Below are positions 17,234 through 27,000 of a stretch of 63,127 bases of DNA, piece by piece. The DNA comes from Bacteroidota bacterium (GTDB lineage Bacteria > Bacteroidota > Bacteroidia > JABEUT01): contig JABDCA010000015.1 of assembly GCA_013288345.1 (NCBI GenBank), positions 1 through 63,127 of the forward strand, in the 5' to 3' direction. The position numbers and the translations under genes are program-made. The notes below the pieces were generated by a model, which saw only the letters and a list, made by a program, of their open reading frames with translations, did not search any database and was not told where the DNA came from. The stretch's first letter is position 1, and every line of letters starts with the position of its first letter.

Positions 17234-18640
17234 ATGAAAAAATCAGGACTATCATCACTCGTTATTCTAATCAGCATATTTTTCTTTTGGGGATTTGTAG
17301 CGGCATCTAACGGCATACTAATTCCATTGTTTAAGGAAATATTCCATTTAACCCAGTTCAAATCACAATTGGTAGATTGGGCATTTTACATAGCCTACTT
17401 TTTCGGCTCACTTATTTATTTCTGTGTAACCATTTGGTACGAAGATCCGCTATTGCGTATAGGCTATAAAAAAGGATTAATAATAGGGTTACTTATTTCA
17501 GCAGTTGGCGCTATAGGCTTTATTCCGGCTGCCAATATGCAGTCGTACCCCATGCTGTTAACCTGTATGTTTATTATCGGACTCGGATTTACACTGCAAC
17601 AAATAGTAGCAAACCCTTATGTAATAGCATTAGGTAATCCATCAACCGGTTCTCATAGGCTGAACCTCGCCGGTGGTATAAATTCATTTGGTACAACCAT
17701 AGGCCCTGTATTATTAAGTCTCGCATTATTCGGGCAAATGAGTACTTCTTATACTCCTGTAGCTGACATAGCAGCAGTAAAAATTCCGTCCATTATTCTT
17801 TGCTGTATGTTTTTATTATCGGCTTCGGTGCTTGCATTTTCATCGTTGCCACCCATTACTGCACACGAAAAAGCCGAGAAAAAACCAGGCGCATTAAAAT
17901 ATCCACAGTTGACATTGGGCATGCTTGCTATATTTTTTTACGTAGGTGTTGAGGTAACAATACAAAGCAATTTAGGTGCACTTTTAAAACTACCCGAAAT
18001 AAAAGGAATCACTGCCAGCCAGATATCGCCATACATTTCACTATACTGGGGTAGCCTTATGATTGGCAGGTGGAGAGGTTCGCTTACTGTATTTAAGCTG
18101 TCGAAAAGAACCATGACTATATTTATGACTGTTCTACCAATAATTGCTTTTGGTGTAATATGCGGAGTAAATTATTTACGCAATAGCGATATATCTGATT
18201 ATAAATTTTACCTCCCCTACCTGTTACTTGCTATTGCAGCATTCTTTATCGGGCAAGAGAAACCTGCACGTACACTTATATTGTTCAGTTGCATAGCAGG
18301 TGTATCTATGATTGTAGGTTTACTAACTACCGGGAATATTGCACTATTCTCTTTTATTAGTGGCGGATTATACTGCTCCATTATGTGGCCTTGCATATTT
18401 TCATTGGCCATTGCAGGCCTTGGTAAATACACCACACAAGGCTCATCATTACTTATTATGATGATATTAGGAGGAGCTATTATTCCGCCAATACAAGGAC
18501 TTATTGTGGATAATTATGGTGCACACATCTCTTATGTTGTGCCCGTATTTTGTTTTGCCTATCTGGCCTTTTATGGCTGGAAGGTACGCCACATATTTAA
18601 AGCACAGGGCATGGATGCCGATGCTATTACCCTGGAATAA
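17234..18640 (+). CDS. Sugar:H+ symporter of the FucP/GluP MFS family
   Basis: Membrane transporter of 468 residues with about 12 helices. The N-terminus SLVILISIFFFWGFVAASNG and LIPLFKEIFHLTQFKSQLVD are characteristic of the fucose/glucose-galactose permease family, where the acidic and Gln residues of helix 1 bind sugar and proton. Other marks: IGLGFTLQQIVANPYV near residue 115 and RLNLAGGINSFGTTIGP near 140. A GH92 mannosidase lies 4 kb upstream, so mannose or a related hexose is a conceivable substrate, but this is inference. Convergent with the cupredoxin gene, 9 bases apart. Confidence 0.88.
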   Translation: MKKSGLSSLVILISIFFFWGFVAASNGILIPLFKEIFHLTQFKSQLVDWAFYIAYFFGSLIYFCVTIWYEDPLLRIGYKKGLIIGLLISAVGAIGFIPAANMQSYPMLLTCMFIIGLGFTLQQIVANPYVIALGNPSTGSHRLNLAGGINSFGTTIGPVLLSLALFGQMSTSYTPVADIAAVKIPSIILCCMFLLSASVLAFSSLPPITAHEKAEKKPGALKYPQLTLGMLAIFFYVGVEVTIQSNLGALLKLPEIKGITASQISPYISLYWGSLMIGRWRGSLTVFKLSKRTMTIFMTVLPIIAFGVICGVNYLRNSDISDYKFYLPYLLLAIAAFFIGQEKPARTLILFSCIAGVSMIVGLLTTGNIALFSFISGGLYCSIMWPCIFSLAIAGLGKYTTQGSSLLIMMILGGAIIPPIQGLIVDNYGAHISYVVPVFCFAYLAFYGWKVRHIFKAQGMDADAITLE

Positions 18641-18649
18641 AGCGAACTA

Positions 18650-19249
18650 TTACTGCACTTCAAACTTGCCTTGCATCACTTTATCATTGCACTTCAAGCG
18701 ATACAAATAGGTCCCCTTGGCCCATTTCGATATATCAATTTCGTTGCTTGTACCTTTCAATGTTTCCTTATCTATTTCTTTACCCAATACATCTGTTATT
18801 AATAATTCGTTATTAGCTGCATAGGCTTCCAAATGTATTGTAAGCACTGCACTTGCAGGATTTGGGAATACAGATGCAAATGTTTTAGAAGGATCTGTAA
18901 CTACCGGAACACTATTGGGTGTAACTGTAATGGTTCCTTCCATCATAGTAGTATGAATGGCGCACCAGTAATTATATGTCCCCGCCACAGTAACAACGTA
19001 TTGGAATGTAGTACTAGAACTTGTCATTGGGTGGTTCCAGGTAGCTGCACCGGCCGGTACACTGGTAGAAGTTGTTGTATGAGTACCTCCTGCCCATACC
19101 CATTCAATAGTATCTCCAACAAACGCATTAAACGTGGCCGGAGAAAAACTATTGCTCGCTACAGTAACAGTTATTACTGTTGCACGGGCAAACATGCCTA
19201 ATGATAGGCATGCCAAGACAAGCATTTTTTTAAGGGGTAAAGTTTTCAT
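18650..19249 (-). CDS. Secreted cupredoxin (plastocyanin-like) with T9SS type A sorting domain
   Basis: A 199-residue exported protein. Signal peptide about 1-23, then a blue-copper domain (about 25-112) with ligands His57 (GGTHTTT), Cys96, His99 and Met102 or Met103 in NYWCAIHTTMMEG. The C-terminal 80 residues (ASVFPNPASAVLTIH, LLITDVLGKEI, GTYLYRLKCNDKV) are a T9SS type A sorting domain, so the mature protein is expected to be exported by T9SS and attached at the cell surface or released. It may carry electrons or bind copper outside the cell. No copper or terminal-oxidase genes are adjacent. Confidence 0.87.
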   Translation of the reverse strand: MKTLPLKKMLVLACLSLGMFARATVITVTVASNSFSPATFNAFVGDTIEWVWAGGTHTTTSTSVPAGAATWNHPMTSSSTTFQYVVTVAGTYNYWCAIHTTMMEGTITVTPNSVPVVTDPSKTFASVFPNPASAVLTIHLEAYAANNELLITDVLGKEIDKETLKGTSNEIDISKWAKGTYLYRLKCNDKVMQGKFEVQ

Positions 19250-19275
19250 ATTGTAATTGTTTTAATTGTTATTAT

Positions 19276-19308
19276 TTTGAAGATGTTGTATTGCGTTATA
19301 TAACTTTG
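19276..19308 (+). promoter_or_regulatory. Promoter upstream of the DinB gene
   Basis: TTTG (19276-19279), 21 bases, then TAACTTTG (19301-19308): a good match to the Bacteroidota -33/-7 pattern. It points at the DinB gene with a leader of about 110 bases, longer than the other leaders here. Confidence 0.45.
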
Positions 19309-19422
19309 CACTGCAATATATAGATACCCCATTAAGGAGTCAACCTATATTAGGCAAGTTATAAAAAATAATGGTTAAACAGAAATAATCCTTCGGTAAG
19401 CAAATTTGAAACAAGCACAAAA

Positions 19423-19884
19423 ATGAAAGAACATTTTCAATTATTATTTCAGTATGAAAAATGGGCTACTGATAGGGTGCTTGCAGCTATGAAGCAATTG
19501 CCGGTGCAAGATGAAAAGTGCCTTGAATGGATGGCACATATACTATTAGCACAGTTAATATGGTATTCGCGAGTTGCAAATACTGCTTCGCCTTCTACTG
19601 CATGGGAAAAGAAAACACTGGCAGAATGTGTAAGGATGTTTGAAGTGAACACTATACTGTGGGCAGAATATTGTAAACAGCTTACTGATACTGAATTACA
19701 AAAAACAATAGCATATAAAAATATTAAAGGCGATGCTTTTGAAGAAAAGGTAAAAGACATTTTAACCCATGTTATTAATCATTCAACTTATCATCGTGGC
19801 CAAATAATTGCAGCACTGAAAGGTAAGCTACCTACCCTGCCCAGCACCGACTATATTTTCTTTTTCAGAGAAAAGCAGCTTTAA
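19423..19884 (+). CDS. DinB family protein (DinB/YfiT-like four-helix metalloprotein)
   Basis: A 153-residue cytoplasmic four-helix bundle. The family metal triad is present: His39 in WMAHILLAQLIW, and His120 and His124 in INHSTYHRGQI, the highly conserved C-terminal motif. Members include thiol-S-transferases (bacillithiol, mycothiol) and damage-inducible proteins; the substrate here is unknown. It stands alone, with promoter-like boxes upstream. Confidence 0.88.
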   Translation: MKEHFQLLFQYEKWATDRVLAAMKQLPVQDEKCLEWMAHILLAQLIWYSRVANTASPSTAWEKKTLAECVRMFEVNTILWAEYCKQLTDTELQKTIAYKNIKGDAFEEKVKDILTHVINHSTYHRGQIIAALKGKLPTLPSTDYIFFFREKQL

Positions 19885-19995
19885 TCATTCTGCCTTATGT
19901 TAAGAATTTCGAATCACAATACACATAACTATCTGTACTTAAGCTGATTACGCAAATTCATTTTTAGCACACAAATACTTAACACTTGGTTAATA

Positions 19996-20023
19996 TTGGG
20001 GCATTGCTGCTTATATATTTTTG
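19996..20023 (+). promoter_or_regulatory. Promoter of the first SprB-repeat surface gene
   Basis: TTG (19996-19998), 17 bases, TATTTTTG (20016-20023). The -7 box is 63 bases before the TTG start at 20087. Confidence 0.45.
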
Positions 20024-20086
20024 TTAGACAACGTCTGTCCTCATTAAAATAGAAAAGCATTTATACTGAAAACTACCCCCTGGATT

Positions 20087-23000
20087 TTGAAGTATTTATT
20101 ACCAAGCAAAACTCGTCTTTATTTTCCGAAACCAATTCGGTTTTGTTTAGCATTTTCGTTGTTACTATTCAGCTCTTTAGTTCGGGGCCAAAGTTACAAT
20201 TCGCTTAAGCCTTCGTCAAGTCAGCCTCAGCAATTTACCAGCAGTGAGGAAGCCGAAATTGCCGACGCTAAATTCGGGGCAGCTTTAGATTCGTTATACA
20301 TACTTAATAGTGTTGCACAAAGAACATCTGCATCTGCAAGTGATATGGTATTATTTAATAACTATTATAGTGATAAGCTACTTAATGACAGGAACGATTT
20401 TTTTAATCAAACCGGACAGGGAATAAATACCCAAAATGATATTGAACACTATGCTGCTGCTAAAATTGAGGAGTATGTAACGCTCTATCAAAACCTGCAG
20501 GAAATCAAGAAGAACTTCCCCAATACAGTGGCAGAATACACTGCCCCCCATCCAAAAATAACAGGTGGCGCCTGCCAACCTTCATGCAGCAACATAGGTT
20601 TTGAATCAGGTAATCTTTCAGGATGGAATGCATACATAGCCACCAATAACTCTTCTACAACTGCAATGACCTATGGCCCCACCACAGGTGGTCCTTGTGG
20701 TGCAGTTACAGAAGCTGGATGGGATAACACAATCGTTAAATACAAAAAAGACAGTGATTACCAGGTAAAAATTATGACTGGCCCGGGCCTCGATCCAATT
20801 GCAGGTCCATTGATACCTATTGTAGCTCCGGGTGGAGGGAACTATTCGTGCAGGTTAGGAGATACTTCAGTAGGTGGAAGCCGTGTTGCATTTATTAACC
20901 AAACCTTTCAGGTTACAGCAGGTAATACCGCCCTTAATTATATGTACGCCGTACTTATTGATCAGGCACCTCATAAATTTGGACAAACACCCCATTTTTT
21001 AGTAACTATTACCGATCAGGCAAATGGAGATACATTACAGTGCGGAGAATATCTTGTTTTCTCGGCTCCTGGTCAGGCTGGATATACTCCAATATATTAT
21101 AAAATCCCTTCTGAACCCTGGAGTGATACTATATACTGCAAACCGTGGACCAGCGTATTTGTTTCCCTTCAAAATTACATTGGGCACTGTATTAATATAC
21201 AAGCGTTGGTTTCAGATTGCTGGCCAACTGCCATTGGCCCGCATTTTTGTTATGTATATTTTGATGCCACATGTGGCCCATTCAGCATTATTGCTTCCTC
21301 GCCATCGGTATGTGGTGGTAATGTTAACCTTACTGCTCCAACTGGTGGAACTTATGTATGGGCAGGGGCAGGTATAGTAGGCTCTAATACTGGGCAAACA
21401 ATTACTGCTAATGCGTCAGGAACTTATACTGTAACTATAACAAGCGCCGATGGTTGTTCTGATACTTTACAAAAAACAGTCACTATTACTCCTACTATGA
21501 GCTTAACTGCTACAAGCACCAATGCCTCGTGCGCAGTTAAAGGAACAGCTACAGCTACCGTTACAGGTGGAACTGCGCCATATACCTATAACTGGAGCAA
21601 TGGTCAAACCACCTCTGCTATATCAGGATTAGGGCCCGGTACTTATACTTGTACGGTTTCAGCTTCAGGATGTAAGGATTCAGCAACTACAACAGTTACC
21701 GGCACTAATATTGTAACCGCTAATGTTACTGCCGTAAATGAATTATGTAGTGGAAATAAAAATGGTACAGCCACCGTATCAGGGGTAGGCGCAGGTCCGT
21801 TTACGTACTTATGGAACAATGGCACCACTAACCAAAAAGATACGGGCCTTGCCGTGGGAACCTATACCTGTGTGGTAAGCAGTACCGGTGGTGCCTGTCC
21901 TGATTCTGTAACAGTAACTATTACACAGCCATTACCATTAACTATAAAAGCTACACCATTTGCCGCTACTTGCTGGTACTTATGCAATGGCCAGGCAATA
22001 GTGGTACCCAATGGTGGTACAAACCCATATGCCTATGCCTGGAGCAACGGAGGCAGCGGCGCGAGTGTAAATAATCTATGTATCAATTCCTCCTACTCTA
22101 TTGTTGTAACCGATGGACATGGATGCCAGCATGATACTACAGTAATAGTTACAAACCCACCACCAATAATTTTTACCACTGACTCACTTCCTTCGTTGTG
22201 TGGTAAGGCAAATGGTTCCGCCAGCCTGGGTTCAATAAGTGGTGGTACACCGGGCTATACCTATACCTGGAGTGATGGCCTTACTACCTCAGCCATAAAT
22301 AATGTTGTTGCCGGAACTTATTCTGTCGTAATTAAAGACGCAAACGGATGTAAAGACACGGCCCATGTTGTTGTACCAAATTCGTCAGGCGATAGCGTTA
22401 AAATAGTTTCAGAAACGAATGTTTCGTGTAACGGTGGAAATAACGGAAGTGCCACCGCTGCTGCATCGGGTGGTATTGCGCCATACACGTATTCATGGGC
22501 TGCAACGGGTGGTAACACAGCTATTGCAAGCAACCTTACTGCTGGTACTTATACGGTATCGGCAACTGATAAAAACGGATGCACCGCCACTGCTATAGCA
22601 ACTATAACACAACCACCACCTATAGCATTAACAGCACCATCCGATACTACTTGTATTGGGCAATCGGCTACACTTACAGCAAATGCAACAGGTGGCACAG
22701 CACCTTATACATATTCCTGGACTCCCGGTGGCACAGGCCAGAGCATTATCGTTACGCCCGGCGCAACATCTACATACACTGTACAAGCTACCGATGCAAA
22801 CGGCTGCTTGTCTCCGCAAGTAATTGTAGTTGTAACCTTACGCCCTCCATTAACTGTGGTTGCAGGCCCGCCTAAATCTTTTTGCCCGGGTGGTACTGCT
22901 GTAATAAATGCCACTGCAAGCGGAGGAGATGGTGTTTATTCATATTCTTGGAGCCCCGGTGGAGCAACCACTTCAAGCATAACAGTGGCACCGACTATAA

Positions 23001-23887
23001 CCACTACTTATACCGTTTTATTAAAGGATGGCTGTACAACGCCATCGGTTAAGGATAGTGTTATCATTACTGTTCTGCCGACTCCTATTGTAAATTTAGT
23101 TGCCGATACATTTCAGGGTTGTTATCCTTTATGCGTTGGGTTTAAGAATTTAGCTACAATAACCGGAGGGGCAACAATTGCATCATATAATTGGAACTTT
23201 GGCGATGGATCTACAAGCGACAGCGCAAACCCACATCATTGTTATACCAATCCCGGCGTATATTCTGTAAGCCTGAGTGTTACATCAAGCAACGGATGCA
23301 GCGATTCAATAATGCTGACTAATTATATTACTGTTTATAGTCACCCGGTGGCAGATTTTTCGCTATCGCCACAACCAACAGATATAATGAACGCAACTAT
23401 TTATTTTGCTGACCATAGTACGGATGCTTATGGTATTGCCAACTGGCTCTGGCAATTTGGCGATGGAACAGATTCTACAGGAATAGTAAAAAACCCGCAA
23501 CATACTTACCTTGATACCGGAAGGTACTGTGTAACATTGCAGGTAACCAATATTCATGGTTGTGTTGCAACAACAGTAAACTGTCTGTATATATCACCGT
23601 TCTTTGTAATATATGTACCTAATGCATTTACACCGAATAGCAATGGGGTGAATGATCTATTTACCGCTAAAGGCGTGGGTATATTAAATTATGAAATGTG
23701 GATATTCGATCGTTGGGGTCAACAGCTTTATTATACCACCGATATTTATGGTGGCTGGAGCGGTGTTGTACAACATGGTTCATCCGGCCAACAAGCTCAG
23801 GAAGATACCTACGTATGGTTAATTGAAGTTACCGATATATTCCACAAAGACCATAGGTATGTGGGAAGGGTTACCCTTATAAGATAA
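20087..23887 (+). CDS. Giant secreted surface protein: SprB-type repeats, two PKD domains, T9SS type B sorting domain
   Basis: A 1266-residue adhesin-like protein. No ATG exists between the upstream in-frame stop and a well-formed signal peptide (FCLAFSLLLFSSLVRGQ), so TTG 20087 is taken as the start. Residues 37-400 hold a unique region with a carbohydrate-binding-like beta-sandwich (SCSNIGFESGNLSGWNAY). Residues about 402-1000 are six or more SprB-type repeats with the core GGTxPYTYxWSNGxTT and a closing DxNGC. Two PKD domains (YNWNFGDGS, WLWQFGDGT) span 1000-1170. The last 95 residues (NAFTPNSNGVND, FDRWGQQLYYT) form the gliding-motility-associated CHU_C/T9SS type B tail. It probably acts in adhesion or gliding. 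Its second half is near-identical to the next gene. Confidence 0.88.
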   Translation: MKYLLPSKTRLYFPKPIRFCLAFSLLLFSSLVRGQSYNSLKPSSSQPQQFTSSEEAEIADAKFGAALDSLYILNSVAQRTSASASDMVLFNNYYSDKLLNDRNDFFNQTGQGINTQNDIEHYAAAKIEEYVTLYQNLQEIKKNFPNTVAEYTAPHPKITGGACQPSCSNIGFESGNLSGWNAYIATNNSSTTAMTYGPTTGGPCGAVTEAGWDNTIVKYKKDSDYQVKIMTGPGLDPIAGPLIPIVAPGGGNYSCRLGDTSVGGSRVAFINQTFQVTAGNTALNYMYAVLIDQAPHKFGQTPHFLVTITDQANGDTLQCGEYLVFSAPGQAGYTPIYYKIPSEPWSDTIYCKPWTSVFVSLQNYIGHCINIQALVSDCWPTAIGPHFCYVYFDATCGPFSIIASSPSVCGGNVNLTAPTGGTYVWAGAGIVGSNTGQTITANASGTYTVTITSADGCSDTLQKTVTITPTMSLTATSTNASCAVKGTATATVTGGTAPYTYNWSNGQTTSAISGLGPGTYTCTVSASGCKDSATTTVTGTNIVTANVTAVNELCSGNKNGTATVSGVGAGPFTYLWNNGTTNQKDTGLAVGTYTCVVSSTGGACPDSVTVTITQPLPLTIKATPFAATCWYLCNGQAIVVPNGGTNPYAYAWSNGGSGASVNNLCINSSYSIVVTDGHGCQHDTTVIVTNPPPIIFTTDSLPSLCGKANGSASLGSISGGTPGYTYTWSDGLTTSAINNVVAGTYSVVIKDANGCKDTAHVVVPNSSGDSVKIVSETNVSCNGGNNGSATAAASGGIAPYTYSWAATGGNTAIASNLTAGTYTVSATDKNGCTATAIATITQPPPIALTAPSDTTCIGQSATLTANATGGTAPYTYSWTPGGTGQSIIVTPGATSTYTVQATDANGCLSPQVIVVVTLRPPLTVVAGPPKSFCPGGTAVINATASGGDGVYSYSWSPGGATTSSITVAPTITTTYTVLLKDGCTTPSVKDSVIITVLPTPIVNLVADTFQGCYPLCVGFKNLATITGGATIASYNWNFGDGSTSDSANPHHCYTNPGVYSVSLSVTSSNGCSDSIMLTNYITVYSHPVADFSLSPQPTDIMNATIYFADHSTDAYGIANWLWQFGDGTDSTGIVKNPQHTYLDTGRYCVTLQVTNIHGCVATTVNCLYISPFFVIYVPNAFTPNSNGVNDLFTAKGVGILNYEMWIFDRWGQQLYYTTDIYGGWSGVVQHGSSGQQAQEDTYVWLIEVTDIFHKDHRYVGRVTLIR

Positions 23888-23967
23888 CATTCACAACTCA
23901 TAAACAACTGGTAACGAAATGATTGTTTCTGTTTTCATGTTAAACAATTCAGTTTAATGCCATCGAA

Positions 23968-23998
23968 TTTGTTTTTTTTACCATTTTTTTTACTTTTG
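23968..23998 (+). promoter_or_regulatory. Strong Bacteroidota promoter before the second SprB-repeat gene
   Basis: TTTG (23968-23971), 19 bases, TACTTTTG (23991-23998): the best full -33/-7 match in the window. It predicts a leader of about 83 bases to the ATG at 24088. The leader contains a 7-bp hairpin GTTTAGT/ACTAAAC near 24003-24030. Confidence 0.6.
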
Positions 23999-24087
23999 TT
24001 GTGTTTAGTTTATGTTTAGATATACTAAACTGAGCCATTTAATTCAAAATAAACCTGGTATTTTGATTTATAATTATACAAAGCGCA

Positions 24088-27000
24088 ATGTTATTTAATA
24101 AGGCAAAATCAATCTTATTGGTTTTTGCACTCCTTATTGTTGGTGCCATAACTGCGCAAACAGCCTCTTCTCATAAAGGCTGGTCGGTACATAAACCATT
24201 CGAGCATGATGTGTTTATCGAAAATAAAGGACAATTTATTGAACAGGTACAAAAAGGTGTAGGCCAGCCAATCCTTTATTCGAGCTTAAAAGGATACATA
24301 CATATTTACTTTTCACCTACTGCTTTGACCTTTGAATACGATAGTGCATACATAGCAGATGGTGATGAAAAACCAGGTGCAGATGATGATGCCAATGTAA
24401 AAATACTGCCCGTTTTTATGCAAGTAACTTGGGATGGAGCTAATGCAAATGCACAAGTCGAAGTACAAAAACCGGTGAGTGATTATTTTACCTATCGTAA
24501 CCCAAATGACAGAACAGGCCATAGCAGTGTATTGGCTCATGCATGGGGAAAAATTATTTACCACAATCTTTACAACAACATTGATGTTGCTTTTTATTAT
24601 TCAGCTGATAAAAAAGGATTGGAGTATGATATTATTGTACATCCGGGTGGAGACCTGAGCCAGGTAAAAATGCACTATTCGCCAAATGCAAATCTGGGCT
24701 TGATCAAGAGAGACCTTCACATTGCTTCTCCCTGCGCAAATTTTATTGACCGTGAACCAAATGCAAAAGATGAAGATGGCAATACAGTACAAACATCATT
24801 TTCTGTAAACAAAAATATTGTAACGTTTACTACTGGAGATTATGACAAAAGCAAAATCCTTGTTATTGACCCAATGTTTAGCACTACTACGTTTTCAAGT
24901 ACCAATAAAGCTTATGACCTGCAGTATGATTTGGCAGGTAACGTTTATATAATGGGTGGTGGAGATGCTACTGAATCGCAATTACAGAAATATAATGCAG
25001 CCGGCACTTTACAATGGACGTACAACTGCACCTTCCCATATAAAGATCAAAACAAATATTATTACGGAGGCTTTACAACCGATAACCGCAGCGGTAGCTC
25101 TTATATAGCTGAAGGGCTTGATTATGGAGGAGCAGGTTGCCGCGTAGTTAAAATAAATCCTGCCGGTGGTGTGGTAACTACATTTGGTGGAGACCCTAAC
25201 GTAAATGAAATATGGCGCCTTTCATTTGATTATTGCGATAATCAACTAATACTTGGTGCCGGAGAAGGTTCTACAGCTGTAATACAAGGTGGTACTATGG
25301 ATACCAATTGCACTGCAATAACATCTGTAAATGTATTGGGTGCAGGCGCAGGAAGTACTCACCACGATATTGCCATGATAACATTTGATGGTGTAGGTAA
25401 ATGTTATTTTGCTACAACAAAACCAGCAGCACCCGGTAATCCGGGATATGATAATGTATTACTGCAAATGCCATCTGCCACATTAACTCCAACTGCCTAT
25501 CAGGTACCCGACAGATCTCTCTTTATAGAAACTGCATCTATACCTTATTACCCTTCTCTTGTTGCTGCTACATATTACTTATATAGTGGTAATGGATTTA
25601 ATGGTTTAGTTGCCGATTTGAATCTGGTAGCCACCTATGATGGAAACAAATTAAGAACCTGGACACCTGCAACAGGAGCCATAATTGATAGTGTAACCGT
25701 TACTCCAAATACACAATTGTGGGGAGGCATTGCATTAGATTGCGAAGACAATTTATATGTTGGGAATCAAAACCAGGTTAGCGTTTATAGTTCAGCATTA
25801 GGTTTGATAAATACAATAACCCCAACTGGCTCGGTAGGTACTGATACTTTATATGATCTGCACCTTTCGCCAAGCAATATTTTATATGCCTGCGGTAATG
25901 ATTATGTTTCGAGTACTCAGTTAGCATTACCAAAAATGGTCACTGTAGTAAGCCCTTCTACATCATGCGGCTGTACGGGTACAGCCACAGCCACAGTGTG
26001 CGATAACTATCCTTATACCTATAGCTGGAGCAACGGCCAAACCACACAAACAGCTACTGGCCTTTGTCCGGGAAAATACTTAGTAACTATTAAAGATCAA
26101 TCTTGTAACCCGAGAATAGATACAGCATCGGTTGTTGTCAGTCCCGGTGCCGGCACTTTAAGTGCAACTATAATAACTACACCTGTAAAGTGTTTTGGGC
26201 AGAGTAATGGTACTGCAAGTGTGACTGTAACAGGTGGTACTGCCCCTATTGTGTATAGCTGGAGTACCGGAGCAACTGCCTCAACCATTAATGCTTTAGC
26301 AGCCGGAAATTATACCTGCACAGTTAAAGATGCAAATGGATGTACCGATACACTAAAAGACTCTGTACAAACACCAAAACCCCTAACATTAAAAACAACC
26401 ACTTTTGCTGCCACATGCAGTTATAAATGCGATGGTCAGGCAATAGCTGTACCGAATGGCGGTACAAATCCGTATGCATATACATGGAGTGGTGGTGGTT
26501 CAGGTGCCAGTGTAAATAATTTATGTGTCGGAACCAAAGATTCTGTAACGGTGACCGATGCACATGGCTGTATTGCCGATACAACAGTAAAAATAACAGA
26601 CCCTCCTCCTATTGTTTTAACTACCGATTCTACAGCAGCCTTATGTGGCAAAACAAGTGGCAGTGCTGGTATTGCAACCATTAGTGGCGGAACACCCGGA
26701 TATACTTATCTATGGAATACTGGAGCTACCACCTCTTCTATTTCTAACATTAATGCTGATGTATACCAGGTAATAATTACCGATGCAAATAAATGTAATG
26801 ATACTGCAACTATTACTGTACCTACTATACCCGGCGATTCTGCAAAAATTATTGCAACAGTAAATGAATTATGTTTTGGAGGAAATAATGGTTCAGCAAC
26901 TGCAACGGTGTGGGGTGGCACCACACCTTATACCTACACCTGGCAAACAACGGCCCCTGTTCAAACCTCATTAACAGCAACAGGCTTAACTGCGGGAACT

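Noticed and set aside
21480..22860. Periodic repeats in the surface-protein genes considered as a CRISPR array or tandem DNA repeat
   Set aside because: The period is about 240 bases, in frame and degenerate at DNA level; it reflects SprB-type protein repeats, not identical short repeats with spacers.
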